This document shows positions 17,018 to 26,409 of a stretch of 36,929 bases of DNA, piece by piece. Each line of letters opens with the position of its first letter. Within the stretch, counting starts at the first letter, position 1. A model generated the notes under the pieces. That model was given only the letters and a program-made list of their open reading frames with translations. It was not told the DNA's origin and searched no databases. A program made the translations under genes and the position numbers. The stretch lies in contig JAHDGK010000046.1 of the NCBI GenBank assembly GCA_020627685.1, positions 1-36,929 on the forward strand, read 5' to 3'. The stretch is from Granulosicoccus sp. Its GTDB lineage: Bacteria > Pseudomonadota > Gammaproteobacteria > Granulosicoccales > Granulosicoccaceae.

Positions 17018-19087
17018 ATGGATCAAATACAATTACAATCAGGAAGAAGTGCTGTCACTGTTGGCCAAGATGTTGAGCGAGTAGTTGCTGACAGTGGTTT
17101 GAGGCGTCGTAGATTATCTCGAAGTGTAGATAGTGCGCCCTCTGCTTCGGGAGTGCGGAGCAGTGTCTCTGAGTCCGCTACAGCCATTGGTAACAGAAGC
17201 GTTTCTACGGTGGGTACACAGAATGCAGTCCAAGGTAGTCGGGGTGAGATTCACTCAGCGGTTTTGCCGAGCGTAGCCGCGCTTGACTATTCTCGGTTAA
17301 TACCTGGAAAAGAATTAGTGGAGTTGGCGGCAGATTTTACATCACCGACGAAGCTACAGAATTTTGGTGATGCGCTCGTTAGGAGCGTTGGCGGCGCATT
17401 GGTGTCGATGTCAAATGCGGTTGTTTCTTCAGCTAGGCGAAACCAAGAGGCACTACAAGAAAAGCTTGTGCTTTTCATCTTGCAGCCATCTTTGCGTATT
17501 CCTGACATTCCTAACCCTAGCGTGCAGCATAAAGTTGTTTTCCCGCAGTTGGTAGCCGTATTTGATCCTAATAATCCAGAATCTGCGACCATGCAGGTAA
17601 CATTCCGCCAAGAGATTTCTACCAACCACAGTGTGGTATCCGACGCACGCGTGCCATTCACTGATTTACTTATATCGGACATGCTCCCTTTGAAAGGGGT
17701 TTTAGTGGGAGCAGATGAAACTGGTTTGGAATTTAAGGTTAACCTTGAAGAGTTAGTGAGGCGAGTGGGTCGTGGTGCAAGCGAACAAAGCAGCGACGTA
17801 GAGAACCCCACATCGGCGCAAGTAGAAAATGTTAGGTTGACTTCCGATTTTCAGGTGGTGACACAGAGTTATTCCAGAGGAGAATTAGCAATTCCCTTTG
17901 GCAGATCTCGCTTTGCGGCTACAGTGGGGTCGGAGCAGGTATATCCTCATAAGTATGATCTTGATTCCGCGTCACCACAGCGTAAAAAAGATATTGCTAA
18001 GAAGGTGGCGGCAGAAGTGGTTGCTGGTGGCGCCGGAGCTGCGGTCGGTTACGCTGCTACCGGAAGTGCGGTGGCCGCAAATTTGCTTTCGTTAGTAGCT
18101 AGAGGGTTTATGCGCAGTATGGATAATAGTTTGGCTGCTCCGTCTTCTGTAGGCGCGTCTCACCAATCACAGCTAGGTCCCATCGATTTTTTTCCGCCGA
18201 CCATCGGAGAGACCTGGCTGAGAGGTGACACTGAAGATCCGCCTATTGGTTTTACTGCAAATTTCCTAACTCGTTTTCATAGCACTTCCGCAGCAGTGGA
18301 TAACATGGCGCCTTATCATAAATTGCGACCTGAAGATCTCGTTACTAAGATTGCAAGCGAGGAGGTTCGTTTGGAAGTATTGGATGGTAAGAGGGAGGGT
18401 GCAAGGCAATCTATCGAGCATATAGCCACAAGCCTTGCAGCTAACCGTTTGGCGCTAGAAGAATCCAGAAATACTCTTGAAATGTTAGGACGGGTAAGGG
18501 GGGCTCACGCTGTTGCAAAAGCTGAGCTCATGCTAGCTCGTGAGAAATTGGAGGAGCTAGTCGTAGGTCGGAATGCGACCACTGGGGTCGATGGCGCTTC
18601 GGGAGAGGTGTCAGTGGATGAAGACGAGTTAGTGGCTGCTCATCAAAATGTATTGTCCATGGTCAGTAGGTTGGCCGAGTTGGATGCACAAGTGTCTGAG
18701 TTAAGCGCGGGTGAGTTATCCATAGACGACAAGGTACACAATGCCGAGCAAAAGTACGAGCTAGAAACTTCGGCTGATCAGGCTGGGAGCATGATAATGG
18801 AGCGTTTGATGTCTGGCTACGAGTTAATTAACCTAAAAAGAGAGCAGATAGTTCGGTCCTTGTCTGAACTCAGAACTGAACAACGAGGTTTGCTTGAGCG
18901 AGGGATCATCAATGAGGAAAGTCTAGAGCCACCAAGGGTTCCAGATGTGGTGGCGGGGCAGCTTACGGCTAAGGAAGTGAGAGTTCTAGAGACTAAAGCA
19001 CAAGAGCACAGGGCGAGAGTTGATCAAGCCCAACGAGCAGAAGCTAATCTGTACCCAACCTTAGATGACCTAAATACCGCTAGTTAA
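17018..19087 (+). CDS. Large cysteine-free putative T3SS translocator or effector
   Basis: The 689-residue protein contains no Cys and only one Trp. Residues 1-80 are polar and Ser/Arg-rich, suited to type III export. A Gly/Ala-rich hydrophobic stretch at about 336-366 (VVAGGAGAAVGYAATGSAVA) could insert into membranes. From about residue 430 to the end it is charged and coiled-coil-like. This layout fits translocators or large secreted T3SS proteins, for example HrpK of Pseudomonas, which is also of this size class and linked to the hrpJ operon, but no homology was proven. The gene begins 231 bp after hrcU, and I cannot see a hrp box in that gap. Confidence 0.5.
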   Translation: MDQIQLQSGRSAVTVGQDVERVVADSGLRRRRLSRSVDSAPSASGVRSSVSESATAIGNRSVSTVGTQNAVQGSRGEIHSAVLPSVAALDYSRLIPGKELVELAADFTSPTKLQNFGDALVRSVGGALVSMSNAVVSSARRNQEALQEKLVLFILQPSLRIPDIPNPSVQHKVVFPQLVAVFDPNNPESATMQVTFRQEISTNHSVVSDARVPFTDLLISDMLPLKGVLVGADETGLEFKVNLEELVRRVGRGASEQSSDVENPTSAQVENVRLTSDFQVVTQSYSRGELAIPFGRSRFAATVGSEQVYPHKYDLDSASPQRKKDIAKKVAAEVVAGGAGAAVGYAATGSAVAANLLSLVARGFMRSMDNSLAAPSSVGASHQSQLGPIDFFPPTIGETWLRGDTEDPPIGFTANFLTRFHSTSAAVDNMAPYHKLRPEDLVTKIASEEVRLEVLDGKREGARQSIEHIATSLAANRLALEESRNTLEMLGRVRGAHAVAKAELMLAREKLEELVVGRNATTGVDGASGEVSVDEDELVAAHQNVLSMVSRLAELDAQVSELSAGELSIDDKVHNAEQKYELETSADQAGSMIMERLMSGYELINLKREQIVRSLSELRTEQRGLLERGIINEESLEPPRVPDVVAGQLTAKEVRVLETKAQEHRARVDQAQRAEANLYPTLDDLNTAS

Positions 19088-19113
19088 TAACTAAATGGTG
19101 GCTGTATTGCTTG

Positions 19114-19139
19114 CTCAATAGCTCGCAATCCTTATTGAG
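19114..19139 (+). terminator. Weak hairpin after the putative translocator gene
   Basis: CTCAAT (19114-19119) pairs with ATTGAG (19134-19139) around a 14-nt loop. There is no T-run directly after it; a run of six T lies about 35 nt further on. It may end transcription of the T3SS region before the catabolic cluster, but the support is modest. Confidence 0.3.
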
Positions 19140-19216
19140 GCCGTCTAGTAATGATATATATTCACAAATAGGGTTTTTTCTTCATGATCCGCTCGATTTT
19201 TAAGATATTGTTGTTG

Positions 19217-19237
19217 TATAAATTGGAACGTTCCAAT
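19217..19237 (+). promoter_or_regulatory. LacI-type operator with -10 element ahead of the catabolic operon
   Basis: ATTGGAACGTTCCAAT at 19222-19237 is a perfect 16-bp palindrome with a central CG, the usual form of a LacI-family operator. It lies just after a TATAAA (19217-19222) that could be the -10 element, so binding would block transcription start. The first gene begins at 19273. The likely ligand is the LacI-family protein encoded at 33747. A convincing -35 hexamer was not seen. Confidence 0.8.
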
Positions 19238-19272
19238 ATAGTCTGCCGACGTTTTAGAGGGAAGAGCAAGTA

Positions 19273-20277
19273 GTGAACTGGATATTTGTAGGTGCTAGCA
19301 CTATTGCATCTGAGCACATGGTCGACGCTGTGAGGTCAACGAGTGGGCATGAGATTAAATGGCTTGTAAGTGGAGTAGAGGATCACGGAAAAGCTTGGTC
19401 AGACATGCATGAAGTGCCCAATTTTACTACTGACTATGCCGAGGCTTTGGCAGTGCAGGATGCATCTGTCGTCTACATATCCTCCACCAACGAGAAGCAT
19501 CACGATCAAGCAATGGCTGCAATCGCAGCGGGTAAGCATGTTTTGTGTGAAAAGCCCTTGGCAATGACCCGTCTGCAAGCAACTGAAATGGTGGATTCTG
19601 CACGATCTGCAAAAGTGGTTCTTGCAACCAATCATCACCTGCGGTGTTCTGGCTCACACAGAGCTGTAAAAGACCTAATCACCTCAGGCTGCGTGGGGGA
19701 TATTCTCTCTATGCGTGTGCATCATGCTGTAAGTTTGCCCGCGAATTTGCGGGGGTGGCGTGTCAATGATGAGTGCTTTGGAGGAGGCGTCATTTCGGAC
19801 ATCAGTGTGCACGACGCAGATGTAGTTCGTTTTTTACTGGGCGAGGATCCTGTGTCGGTAGTCGCTCAAAAAGCCAGTTCTCCAATGAGCAGTGGTGTTG
19901 AAGACTCTGTTATGTCCGTTTTGGCAATGCCATCAGGGGTAATGGTTTTGGCGCATGAGAGTTTTACTCATCCGTTTGCTGGTAGTGCGTTAGAGGTTCA
20001 TGGAAATAAGGGGTCCATTTTTGGTAGAGGGATTATGACTCAAAACCCCACAGGTACAGTTGAACTGGTTACCTGCGAAGGTACAAAGACTGTTGCTTAT
20101 GAGGCGTATTCCCTCTATCAGCAATGTGTGGCCGAGTTTGTAGGTGCAATTTCTGGTCAAGGTAGACCAGCAGCAGATGGAGTTGATGGATCAAAATCCT
20201 TAGCGGTGGCGCAAGCTATTAGGGAGGCTGCTGATAGCGGCACCCGTGTATATGTGGATTACGGAGATCAATCATGA
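19273..20277 (+). CDS. Gfo/Idh/MocA-family NAD(P)-dependent oxidoreductase
   Basis: The 334-residue protein has an N-terminal Rossmann fold, the EKPL motif at 93-96 that ends the cofactor domain, and the second-domain motif GGGVISDISVHDADVVRF, giving the likely catalytic Asp176 and His180. Members oxidise or isomerise sugars, inositols and glycosides, often at C3 of a ring. It starts with GTG at 19273 after GAGGGAAGAG. It is the first gene after the LacI operator, and the following gene overlaps it by 4 bp. The substrate cannot be told from sequence; a cyclic sugar derivative taken up by the ABC system downstream is likely. Confidence 0.9.
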   Translation: MNWIFVGASTIASEHMVDAVRSTSGHEIKWLVSGVEDHGKAWSDMHEVPNFTTDYAEALAVQDASVVYISSTNEKHHDQAMAAIAAGKHVLCEKPLAMTRLQATEMVDSARSAKVVLATNHHLRCSGSHRAVKDLITSGCVGDILSMRVHHAVSLPANLRGWRVNDECFGGGVISDISVHDADVVRFLLGEDPVSVVAQKASSPMSSGVEDSVMSVLAMPSGVMVLAHESFTHPFAGSALEVHGNKGSIFGRGIMTQNPTGTVELVTCEGTKTVAYEAYSLYQQCVAEFVGAISGQGRPAADGVDGSKSLAVAQAIREAADSGTRVYVDYGDQS

Positions 20278-21845
20278 AAAAACTACTCACTGCGGATGAA
20301 GCTGTCGCTCTTATCCCAGATGATTCCACTTTTACAGTTTCATCGTCATCATCGCTGGGGTGTCCCGACCGTGTGCTCAGGGCAATCGGTGATAGGTTCG
20401 AAAAAACAGGGCACCCTCGCAATATAACATCGCTGCATCCAATCGCTGCCGGTGACATGTATGGCGTGAAAGGAATGGATTATCTCGCTAAAGATGGTCT
20501 TCTTTCGTGTGTGCTGGCAGGCTCCTACCCATCAGGGCCTTCTACATTAGACATGCCTGAGATATGGAAGATGGTCATAGAGAACAGGGTAGCTGCGTAC
20601 AACGTTCCCTCTGGCATTATGTTTGACATGAATCGAGAGGCAGCTACCCACCGACCGGGAGTTCTTACTCAAGTGGGTCTCGATACGTTTGTAGATCCCG
20701 TGCTTGATGGTTGTGCCATGAACGATCGGGGGCGTGAAAAGCCGATAGTTTCAAGGGTCATCTTCGAGGGAAGTACTTGGCTGCACTTTAACAATATTGT
20801 GCCTGACGTTTGTATTCTTCGTGCCACCACATCGGACGAAAATGGGAACCTGACTTATGAACATGAAGGAGCCTATTTGGGAGGCTTGGAGCAGGCTATT
20901 TGTGTGCGTAACAACGGTGGTTTAGTCATAGCTCAGGTGAAGCGTATCACCGCTGCAGGCTCTATGCGGCCTCACGACGTTCGAGTCCCCGGTCATCTAG
21001 TTGACGTTGTGGTGCTAGACCCTGCTCAGAAGCAAACTTGTGAGACGGTCTATGACCCTGCAATTTCAGGGCAAGTAATACGACCTTGGGAGAGTTTCCA
21101 CTCGGTAGAAAATACCCTTGAAAAAGTAATTGCAAGGCGCGCAGCTCAAGAGCTTAAGCGCGGAATGACAGCCAATTTGGGCTTCGGAATTAGTGCATTG
21201 TTGCCTCAGATACTTGTCGAGGAAGGTCATCCAGATTCGGTCACTTGGACAATCGAGCAAGGCGCTGCTGGTGGAGTGCCGTTAACGGGTTTTGCGTTTG
21301 GTTGCTCGGCAAATGCGGACGCGTATGTGCCATCTCCTCAACAGTTTATGTATTTCCAAGGGGCGGGGTTCGATGTCGCGTTTCTCTCTTTTCTTGAAGT
21401 TGACATTGAGGGGAATGTAAATGTTTCTAAGTTAGGCAAGAAACCTTATTTAACCGCGGGGTGTGGTGGGTTTGTAGACATCACTTCGCGTGCGCGAAAA
21501 ATAGTTTTTTGCGGGATGTTTGAGGCAGCTGCAAAAATAAGCATGGCTGCTGATGGTGTTCGAATTGACCAGCCGGGAAAATTCACCAAAATGGTCGATT
21601 GCGTGGAGCATGTAACCTTCTCTGGAAGGAGGGCTCGGGAGCTTGGACAGGAAATTATTTATGTAACGGAGCGATGTGTTCTGAGGCTCTCTGAAAATGG
21701 GCTTGTGGCGACGGAAATTATGCCGGGTATAGATGTTCAGGTAGATATCCTTGAGGCATCGAAAGGGCGTGTCAGTGTGGATGTAAATGCGGCTCAGATG
21801 CCTTTGTCGTTGCTAAATGATAAGCCAATGGGGTTAATCCTATGA
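20274..21845 (+). CDS. Family I CoA-transferase (propionate/acetate CoA-transferase-like)
   Basis: The 523-residue protein joins the two CoA-transferase family I halves in one chain, as in propionate CoA-transferase and YdiF. The active-site Glu that forms the covalent CoA thioester is expected in the TIEQGAAGG motif, Glu at about residue 328. The N-terminal half has the Gly-rich VCILRATTSDENGNLTYE segment. It would move CoA from acetyl-CoA or a similar donor to a short-chain acid. It overlaps both its neighbours (ATGA), so it is part of one operon with the oxidoreductase and the enoyl-CoA hydratase. The acid substrate is probably the product of the aldehyde dehydrogenase encoded two genes later. 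Confidence 0.88.
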   Translation: MKKLLTADEAVALIPDDSTFTVSSSSSLGCPDRVLRAIGDRFEKTGHPRNITSLHPIAAGDMYGVKGMDYLAKDGLLSCVLAGSYPSGPSTLDMPEIWKMVIENRVAAYNVPSGIMFDMNREAATHRPGVLTQVGLDTFVDPVLDGCAMNDRGREKPIVSRVIFEGSTWLHFNNIVPDVCILRATTSDENGNLTYEHEGAYLGGLEQAICVRNNGGLVIAQVKRITAAGSMRPHDVRVPGHLVDVVVLDPAQKQTCETVYDPAISGQVIRPWESFHSVENTLEKVIARRAAQELKRGMTANLGFGISALLPQILVEEGHPDSVTWTIEQGAAGGVPLTGFAFGCSANADAYVPSPQQFMYFQGAGFDVAFLSFLEVDIEGNVNVSKLGKKPYLTAGCGGFVDITSRARKIVFCGMFEAAAKISMAADGVRIDQPGKFTKMVDCVEHVTFSGRRARELGQEIIYVTERCVLRLSENGLVATEIMPGIDVQVDILEASKGRVSVDVNAAQMPLSLLNDKPMGLIL

Positions 21846-22609
21846 GTGGCGTTACGTTAAAAATAGTTGATGGTGTTGCAGTTATAACGTTAGAAAATAA
21901 AACCAAGTTAAACGCGCTTACCATAAAAATGTTAGACGCACTTTACAACTTCGTTGACCAAATTGAGCACGATTCTGAAGTGCATTGTCTGATTCTCACC
22001 GGGGCGGGTGACAAGGCATTTTGCAGCGGCGCAGATATTGTAGCTTGGGAGCATTTATCCCCTGTTGATTTCGCTCGTCATTGGGTGCGTAATGGGCATC
22101 GCATTTTTGATCGCTTAGCGAACTGTTGCAAACCCACTATTGCAGTCATTAACGGGCATGCGTTTGGGGGGGGGGTAGAACTCGCGAGCGCTTGCGATAT
22201 CCGAATCATGGCTGGAAGTGCAACACTTTCTCTACCAGAGGCCCGTGTAGGCGTGGTTCCTGGTTGGTCTGGTACGCAGCGGTTACTCAGATTGCTACCC
22301 GAATCGGTATTAAAAGAATCTGCGCTATTTGGACGGCGTATTACAGCCAGTCGAGCCTTGTCATTCGGCTACGTTGCAGAGCTCTCTGATAATCCTATGG
22401 CTATTGCAATTGAAATAGCTTCAGGGCTGCTCGAGCTATCACCGCGTTCGACTGAAGTAACCAAGAGCATGCTCCACGCTGCGGCAAACGAAGATAAGGA
22501 CGCCGCCATTGAAGCGCTTGGAGCGGCTGCTATCTCAACAACCAACGATCGCGTAATAGGTGTCGCAGCTTTTCACGATAAGACAAAGCCGGTTTTTTCA
22601 GGAAAGTAA
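21842..22609 (+). CDS. Enoyl-CoA hydratase/isomerase family protein
   Basis: The 255-residue crotonase-fold protein has the oxyanion-hole segments AFCSGADI (around 59-66) and INGHAFGGG, with both catalytic-type glutamates present: Glu113 in GGGVELA and Glu133 in LPEARVG. It therefore probably hydrates a 2-enoyl-CoA, or performs a related retro-aldol or lyase step. Length is normal. It overlaps the CoA-transferase by 4 bp, which suggests it acts on the CoA ester that enzyme makes. A run of eight G at about 22168-22175 is an error-prone spot but the frame is open across it. Confidence 0.9.
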   Translation: MSGVTLKIVDGVAVITLENKTKLNALTIKMLDALYNFVDQIEHDSEVHCLILTGAGDKAFCSGADIVAWEHLSPVDFARHWVRNGHRIFDRLANCCKPTIAVINGHAFGGGVELASACDIRIMAGSATLSLPEARVGVVPGWSGTQRLLRLLPESVLKESALFGRRITASRALSFGYVAELSDNPMAIAIEIASGLLELSPRSTEVTKSMLHAAANEDKDAAIEALGAAAISTTNDRVIGVAAFHDKTKPVFSGK

Positions 22610-22626
22610 AGGAAATCTAATTAGAA

Positions 22627-24144
22627 ATGAATAACTCTGTTAGTGAGCTAACGATCCCCGACACTTTTATTGGCAGGCACCTTATCAATGGTGCTTGGTG
22701 TGAGAGTGAGTCCGATGAGTGGTCAGAGCGTATCTCGCCTTCACACGGGGTAGTAGTGAGTAAGGTTTCCAAGGGAGGTGCGTCTGAAACCAACAGGGCC
22801 ATTGAGTCTGCGCGGTCCGCGTTCGACAGCGGGTGTTGGAATGGTTTGTCAGGCAAGGAGCGTGGTGCAGTTCTTCTGGAAGTCGCTGACCTTATAGAAG
22901 CCAATGTAGAACGCATAGCCCTTTTAGAGTCGCTTGAAAGTGGCAAGCCTATTACTCAGTCTAGAGGCGAAGTATCAGGAGCTGCGGATATGTGGCGTTA
23001 TGCTGCTAGCTTAGCACGTACATCTACAGGAGATAGTCACAACTCTCTCGGTGATGACATGGTAGGAGTAGTTTTGAAGCAACCCATCGGTGTTGTGTCC
23101 ATTATTACTCCATGGAATTTCCCTTTTTGGATTCTAAATCAGAAACTGCCTTTTGCTTTAGCTGCAGGATGTACAACGGTGGTAAAGCCTTCTGAATTTA
23201 CGCCATCCTCTACTGTGATGATGGGCGAACTCCTTATCGAGGCAGGCTTGCCGGCTGGGGTGTGTAACATTGTATTGGGTTACGGTCAGCCGGTCGGCAG
23301 TCTTATGGCGAGCCACGGATCTGTTGACATGGTTACTTTCACAGGCTCTACGGCGGTTGGGAAATCCATCACCGAAACATCAGCAGTGACTTTAAAGAAG
23401 GTAGCATTGGAGCTTGGCGGAAAAAATGCCCAAGTGATTTTCCCGAATGCAAATTTGGAGGACGCTGCAGATGCAGTGGTTTTTGGTGTCTATTTTAATG
23501 CGGGGCAATGTTGTAATTCATCAAGTCGACTGATCTTACATGAAGACATCGCTGTTCCATTCATTGAGACCATTATTGAGCTTTCAAAAAAAGTTGTTTT
23601 CGGAAACCCACTGAATCCAGCTACTCAAGTAGGGGCGATAGTTACGGATGAACACATTAAGAAAATTCACCAATACGTGAAAAAAGCTGAGGCGGAAGGC
23701 GCCACGATTGCTTTAGGTGGCGATGTTCTGAGTGTTGATGGCCTGAGCACACAGTTTTATCAGCCCACAATCATGGTTGACATCACTAACGAGATGAGTA
23801 TTGCAAGTGATGAGGTGTTTGGGCCTGTGTTAACGGTTCAAACTTTCAAAACTCTGGAAGAGGCAATTGAACTTACCAACGCCACTAAATATGGGCTTTC
23901 AGCAGGCGTTTGGAGCGACGACATCCACACCTGCCTTGAATACGTTCGAGGTGTTGATGTAGGAACTGTTTGGACCAACACGTGGATGGATGGATTTCCA
24001 GAAATGGCATTTGGAGGTATGAAAGAGTCGGGTCAAGGTAGAGAGATTGGTCAGTATGGTTTCGATGAGTTTCTTGAAGTGAAGTCGGTGGTTATGCGAG
24101 TAGGGCATACAAGATCCGCCTGGGTAGACTCGCGTGATTACTAA
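22627..24144 (+). CDS. NAD(P)-dependent aldehyde dehydrogenase
   Basis: The 505-residue protein has all ALDH-superfamily marks: TPWNFPFW near 161-168, FTGSTAVGK near 238-245, the general base Glu262 in LELGGKN, and the catalytic Cys296 in NAGQCCN. Its closest type is the betaine-aldehyde or gamma-glutamyl-gamma-aminobutyraldehyde dehydrogenase group, but the natural substrate is not clear. It begins 17 bp after the hydratase. With the GMC oxidoreductase encoded downstream it would take a primary alcohol to an acid, which the CoA-transferase could then activate. Confidence 0.92.
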   Translation: MNNSVSELTIPDTFIGRHLINGAWCESESDEWSERISPSHGVVVSKVSKGGASETNRAIESARSAFDSGCWNGLSGKERGAVLLEVADLIEANVERIALLESLESGKPITQSRGEVSGAADMWRYAASLARTSTGDSHNSLGDDMVGVVLKQPIGVVSIITPWNFPFWILNQKLPFALAAGCTTVVKPSEFTPSSTVMMGELLIEAGLPAGVCNIVLGYGQPVGSLMASHGSVDMVTFTGSTAVGKSITETSAVTLKKVALELGGKNAQVIFPNANLEDAADAVVFGVYFNAGQCCNSSSRLILHEDIAVPFIETIIELSKKVVFGNPLNPATQVGAIVTDEHIKKIHQYVKKAEAEGATIALGGDVLSVDGLSTQFYQPTIMVDITNEMSIASDEVFGPVLTVQTFKTLEEAIELTNATKYGLSAGVWSDDIHTCLEYVRGVDVGTVWTNTWMDGFPEMAFGGMKESGQGREIGQYGFDEFLEVKSVVMRVGHTRSAWVDSRDY

Positions 24145-24191
24145 AATGCGGGTGATATATATAAACGTAGTCAAACTTAAAAGGAAGAGCT

Positions 24192-25442
24192 ATGCGTAAA
24201 GTTTTGAATAAAAAGGCAGTACTGTTTGCGGGCTTGGTGGTGTCAAGTGGATCAGCATCATCATCTGAGGTCGAGGTGTTGCACTGGTGGACCTCAGGCG
24301 GTGAGGCATCAGCGTTAAATCTCTTGAAACAGGACTTGGAGAGTCAAGGTATCGGTTGGACTGATATGCCGGTAGCGGGTGGCGGTGGTGAGCAAGCAAT
24401 GACTGTTTTAAGAGCGCGAGTGACGGCGGGAAATGCTCCAACAGCTGTGCAAGGGTTAGGTTTTGACATTATCGACTGGGGCAATCAGGGTGCTCTTGCC
24501 AATCTAAACGCTGTAGCGGAAAAAGAAGGATGGGACGATGTTGTACCAGAAGCTCTCAAGACATTTGCCAAGGTAGATGGTAAGTGGGTTGCTGCTCCAG
24601 TTAATGTCCATTCAACAAACTGGGTTTGGGCTAACAAACCAGTGCTGGACGCAAACGGTATCGAACAACCGACATCTTGGGCAGATTTCGAAGCTGCTCT
24701 AAAGAAACTAAAGGAGGCAGGTATTACACCGATTGCACATGGTGGACAAGCTTGGCAGGACGCTACGGTGTTCGATGCGATTTCTTTATCTACGCTAGGG
24801 GCAGAAGGGTATACCGCTGCTTTTGTTGAACTAGATGCTGAAGTTTTGAGATCGGATGAGATGAAAGAAGCTTTCGATCGTATGGCAGTTATCCGTAACA
24901 ACGTTGACGACAATTTTTCAGGTCGCGACTGGAACCTGGCAACAGCCATGGTAATCAATGGTGAAGCGGGCTTTCAATTAATGGGAGATTGGGCAAAGGG
25001 TGAATTTGTCAAGGCTGGTCAAAAACCAGGCGAAGACTTTCTGTGTTTCCGTTTCCCCGGAACTGCCGATCAGGTTACATTCAATTCAGATCAGTTCATG
25101 ATGTTCGATCAGGGTGGGGAAGTTTCACACGAGCAAGAGAAACTGGCAGCCGCTATTTTGTCACCAGAATTTCAGTCTTCGTTTAACGTGGTTAAAGGCT
25201 CTGTACCGGCTAGAACAGATGTAAGCGATGCTGCCTTTGATTCTTGTGGCAAACAAGGTATGAAAGACTTAATTGCGGCTTCAGAGTCCGGTAACCTTCT
25301 CGGCTCGATGGCACATGGCCACGCGGCTCCCACTTCAGTTAAAAGCGCAATTTACGACGTGGTGACAGCACACTTTAATGGAGAGTACGACAGTGAAACG
25401 GCAGTAGTAGAGCTTGCGGACGCTGTCGAAATCTCTAGATAG
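24192..25442 (+). CDS. Sugar ABC transporter substrate-binding protein (CUT1, GtsA-like)
   Basis: The 416-residue protein has a Sec signal peptide (about 23 residues, ending SGSASSSE) and the mature start [12 protein letters not shown], typical of the family 1 solute-binding proteins of the GtsA/glucose-mannose group. ATG 24192 has AAGGAAGAGC as ribosome binding site. Aromatic residues near the mature N-terminus (WW) and in the central cleft are in the expected sugar-binding positions. A hairpin follows before the permease genes, as is common where the binding protein is made in excess. The sugar is not decided by sequence; glucose-type and small glycosides are candidates. Confidence 0.9.
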   Translation: MRKVLNKKAVLFAGLVVSSGSASSSEVEVLHWWTSGGEASALNLLKQDLESQGIGWTDMPVAGGGGEQAMTVLRARVTAGNAPTAVQGLGFDIIDWGNQGALANLNAVAEKEGWDDVVPEALKTFAKVDGKWVAAPVNVHSTNWVWANKPVLDANGIEQPTSWADFEAALKKLKEAGITPIAHGGQAWQDATVFDAISLSTLGAEGYTAAFVELDAEVLRSDEMKEAFDRMAVIRNNVDDNFSGRDWNLATAMVINGEAGFQLMGDWAKGEFVKAGQKPGEDFLCFRFPGTADQVTFNSDQFMMFDQGGEVSHEQEKLAAAILSPEFQSSFNVVKGSVPARTDVSDAAFDSCGKQGMKDLIAASESGNLLGSMAHGHAAPTSVKSAIYDVVTAHFNGEYDSETAVVELADAVEISR

Positions 25443-25455
25443 TGGAGCACAAACC

Positions 25456-25479
25456 GAGACGGTGACTCATCACCGTCTC
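25456..25479 (+). terminator. Strong intercistronic hairpin after the binding-protein gene
   Basis: GAGACGGTGA (25456-25465) pairs perfectly over 10 bp with TCACCGTCTC (25470-25479), around a CTCA loop. No T-run follows (TACCCT), so it is more likely a partial terminator or mRNA-stabilising stem than a full terminator. It would raise binding protein relative to permeases, as in mal operons. Confidence 0.7.
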
Positions 25480-25515
25480 ATACCCTAACGTTACACCTAA
25501 CCGAGGAGGCGCTTG

Positions 25516-26409
25516 ATGGCGAGTATAGCCGGAGCGGATATGAAAACACGACTCCAAACTTGGTTGCCCAAGTTGGTACTGTCGCCATCGCTCGCCTTAA
25601 TGCTCGTATTTGTTTACGCGTTTATTGCATTTTCTGTCTATCTATCGTTTACAGACAGTAGGTTGCTTCCCAGCTATGGATGGATAGGGCTAGAAAATTA
25701 CACGAAGCTTTGGCGCTTGAGTCATTGGGAAACATCTCTCAAGAACATGGGGATTTTTGCTTTGCTGTACATTTCCATATGCACAGCATTAGGACTAACT
25801 TTAGCGATTTTTTTGGATCAGAAAATACGCGGCGAAGGTTTACTCAGACCGATTTATCTCTATCCAATGGCCCTGAGCTTCATCGTTACTGGAACAGCGT
25901 GGAAGTGGTTCCTTGATCCTGGAATCGGTTTAGAAAACGTAATACAAGGCTGGGGATGGGAAGGATTTGAATTTAGATGGATTAAAGACCGTTCGTTGGC
26001 AATTTATACTATCGTTCTGGCCGCGGTATGGCAGACCAGCGGTTTTGTAATGGCGATGTTTTTGGCAGGCTTGCGAGGTATTGATAATGAAATTCTCAAG
26101 GCCGCACAAATGGATGGTGCGAGTAATTGGAGTTTGTATCGCAGGATTGTCATTCCTCAACTGAGACCCGCTTTTCTATCAGCTTTCGTAATACTGTCAC
26201 ACTTAGCCATCAAAACTTTTGACCTAGTCATTGCTATGACTGGGGGGGGGCCTGGTCGAGCGACAGAACTTCCTGCCACCTTCATGTATTCCTACACGTT
26301 TAGCCGAAACCAGATGGGCATTGGTTCTGCGTCTGCAACAATTATGTTAATTACCATTGCTTCCATAATGGTGCCTTATCTGTACTCAGAACTAAGGGAG
26401 AACCACTAA
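25516..26409 (+). CDS. Sugar ABC transporter permease (MalF/GtsB-like)
   Basis: The 297-residue protein has six membrane spans and the ABC permease EAA loop near residues 195-215 (DNEILKAAQMDGASNWSLYR, with the conserved Gly). ATG 25516 is preferred because GAGGAGG lies seven bases upstream; a TTG at 25513 is in frame. It has the short form of CUT1 inner-membrane subunits. Its stop is directly joined to the next permease gene (TAATG), and the two would form the heterodimeric membrane pore. Confidence 0.93.
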   Translation: MASIAGADMKTRLQTWLPKLVLSPSLALMLVFVYAFIAFSVYLSFTDSRLLPSYGWIGLENYTKLWRLSHWETSLKNMGIFALLYISICTALGLTLAIFLDQKIRGEGLLRPIYLYPMALSFIVTGTAWKWFLDPGIGLENVIQGWGWEGFEFRWIKDRSLAIYTIVLAAVWQTSGFVMAMFLAGLRGIDNEILKAAQMDGASNWSLYRRIVIPQLRPAFLSAFVILSHLAIKTFDLVIAMTGGGPGRATELPATFMYSYTFSRNQMGIGSASATIMLITIASIMVPYLYSELRENH

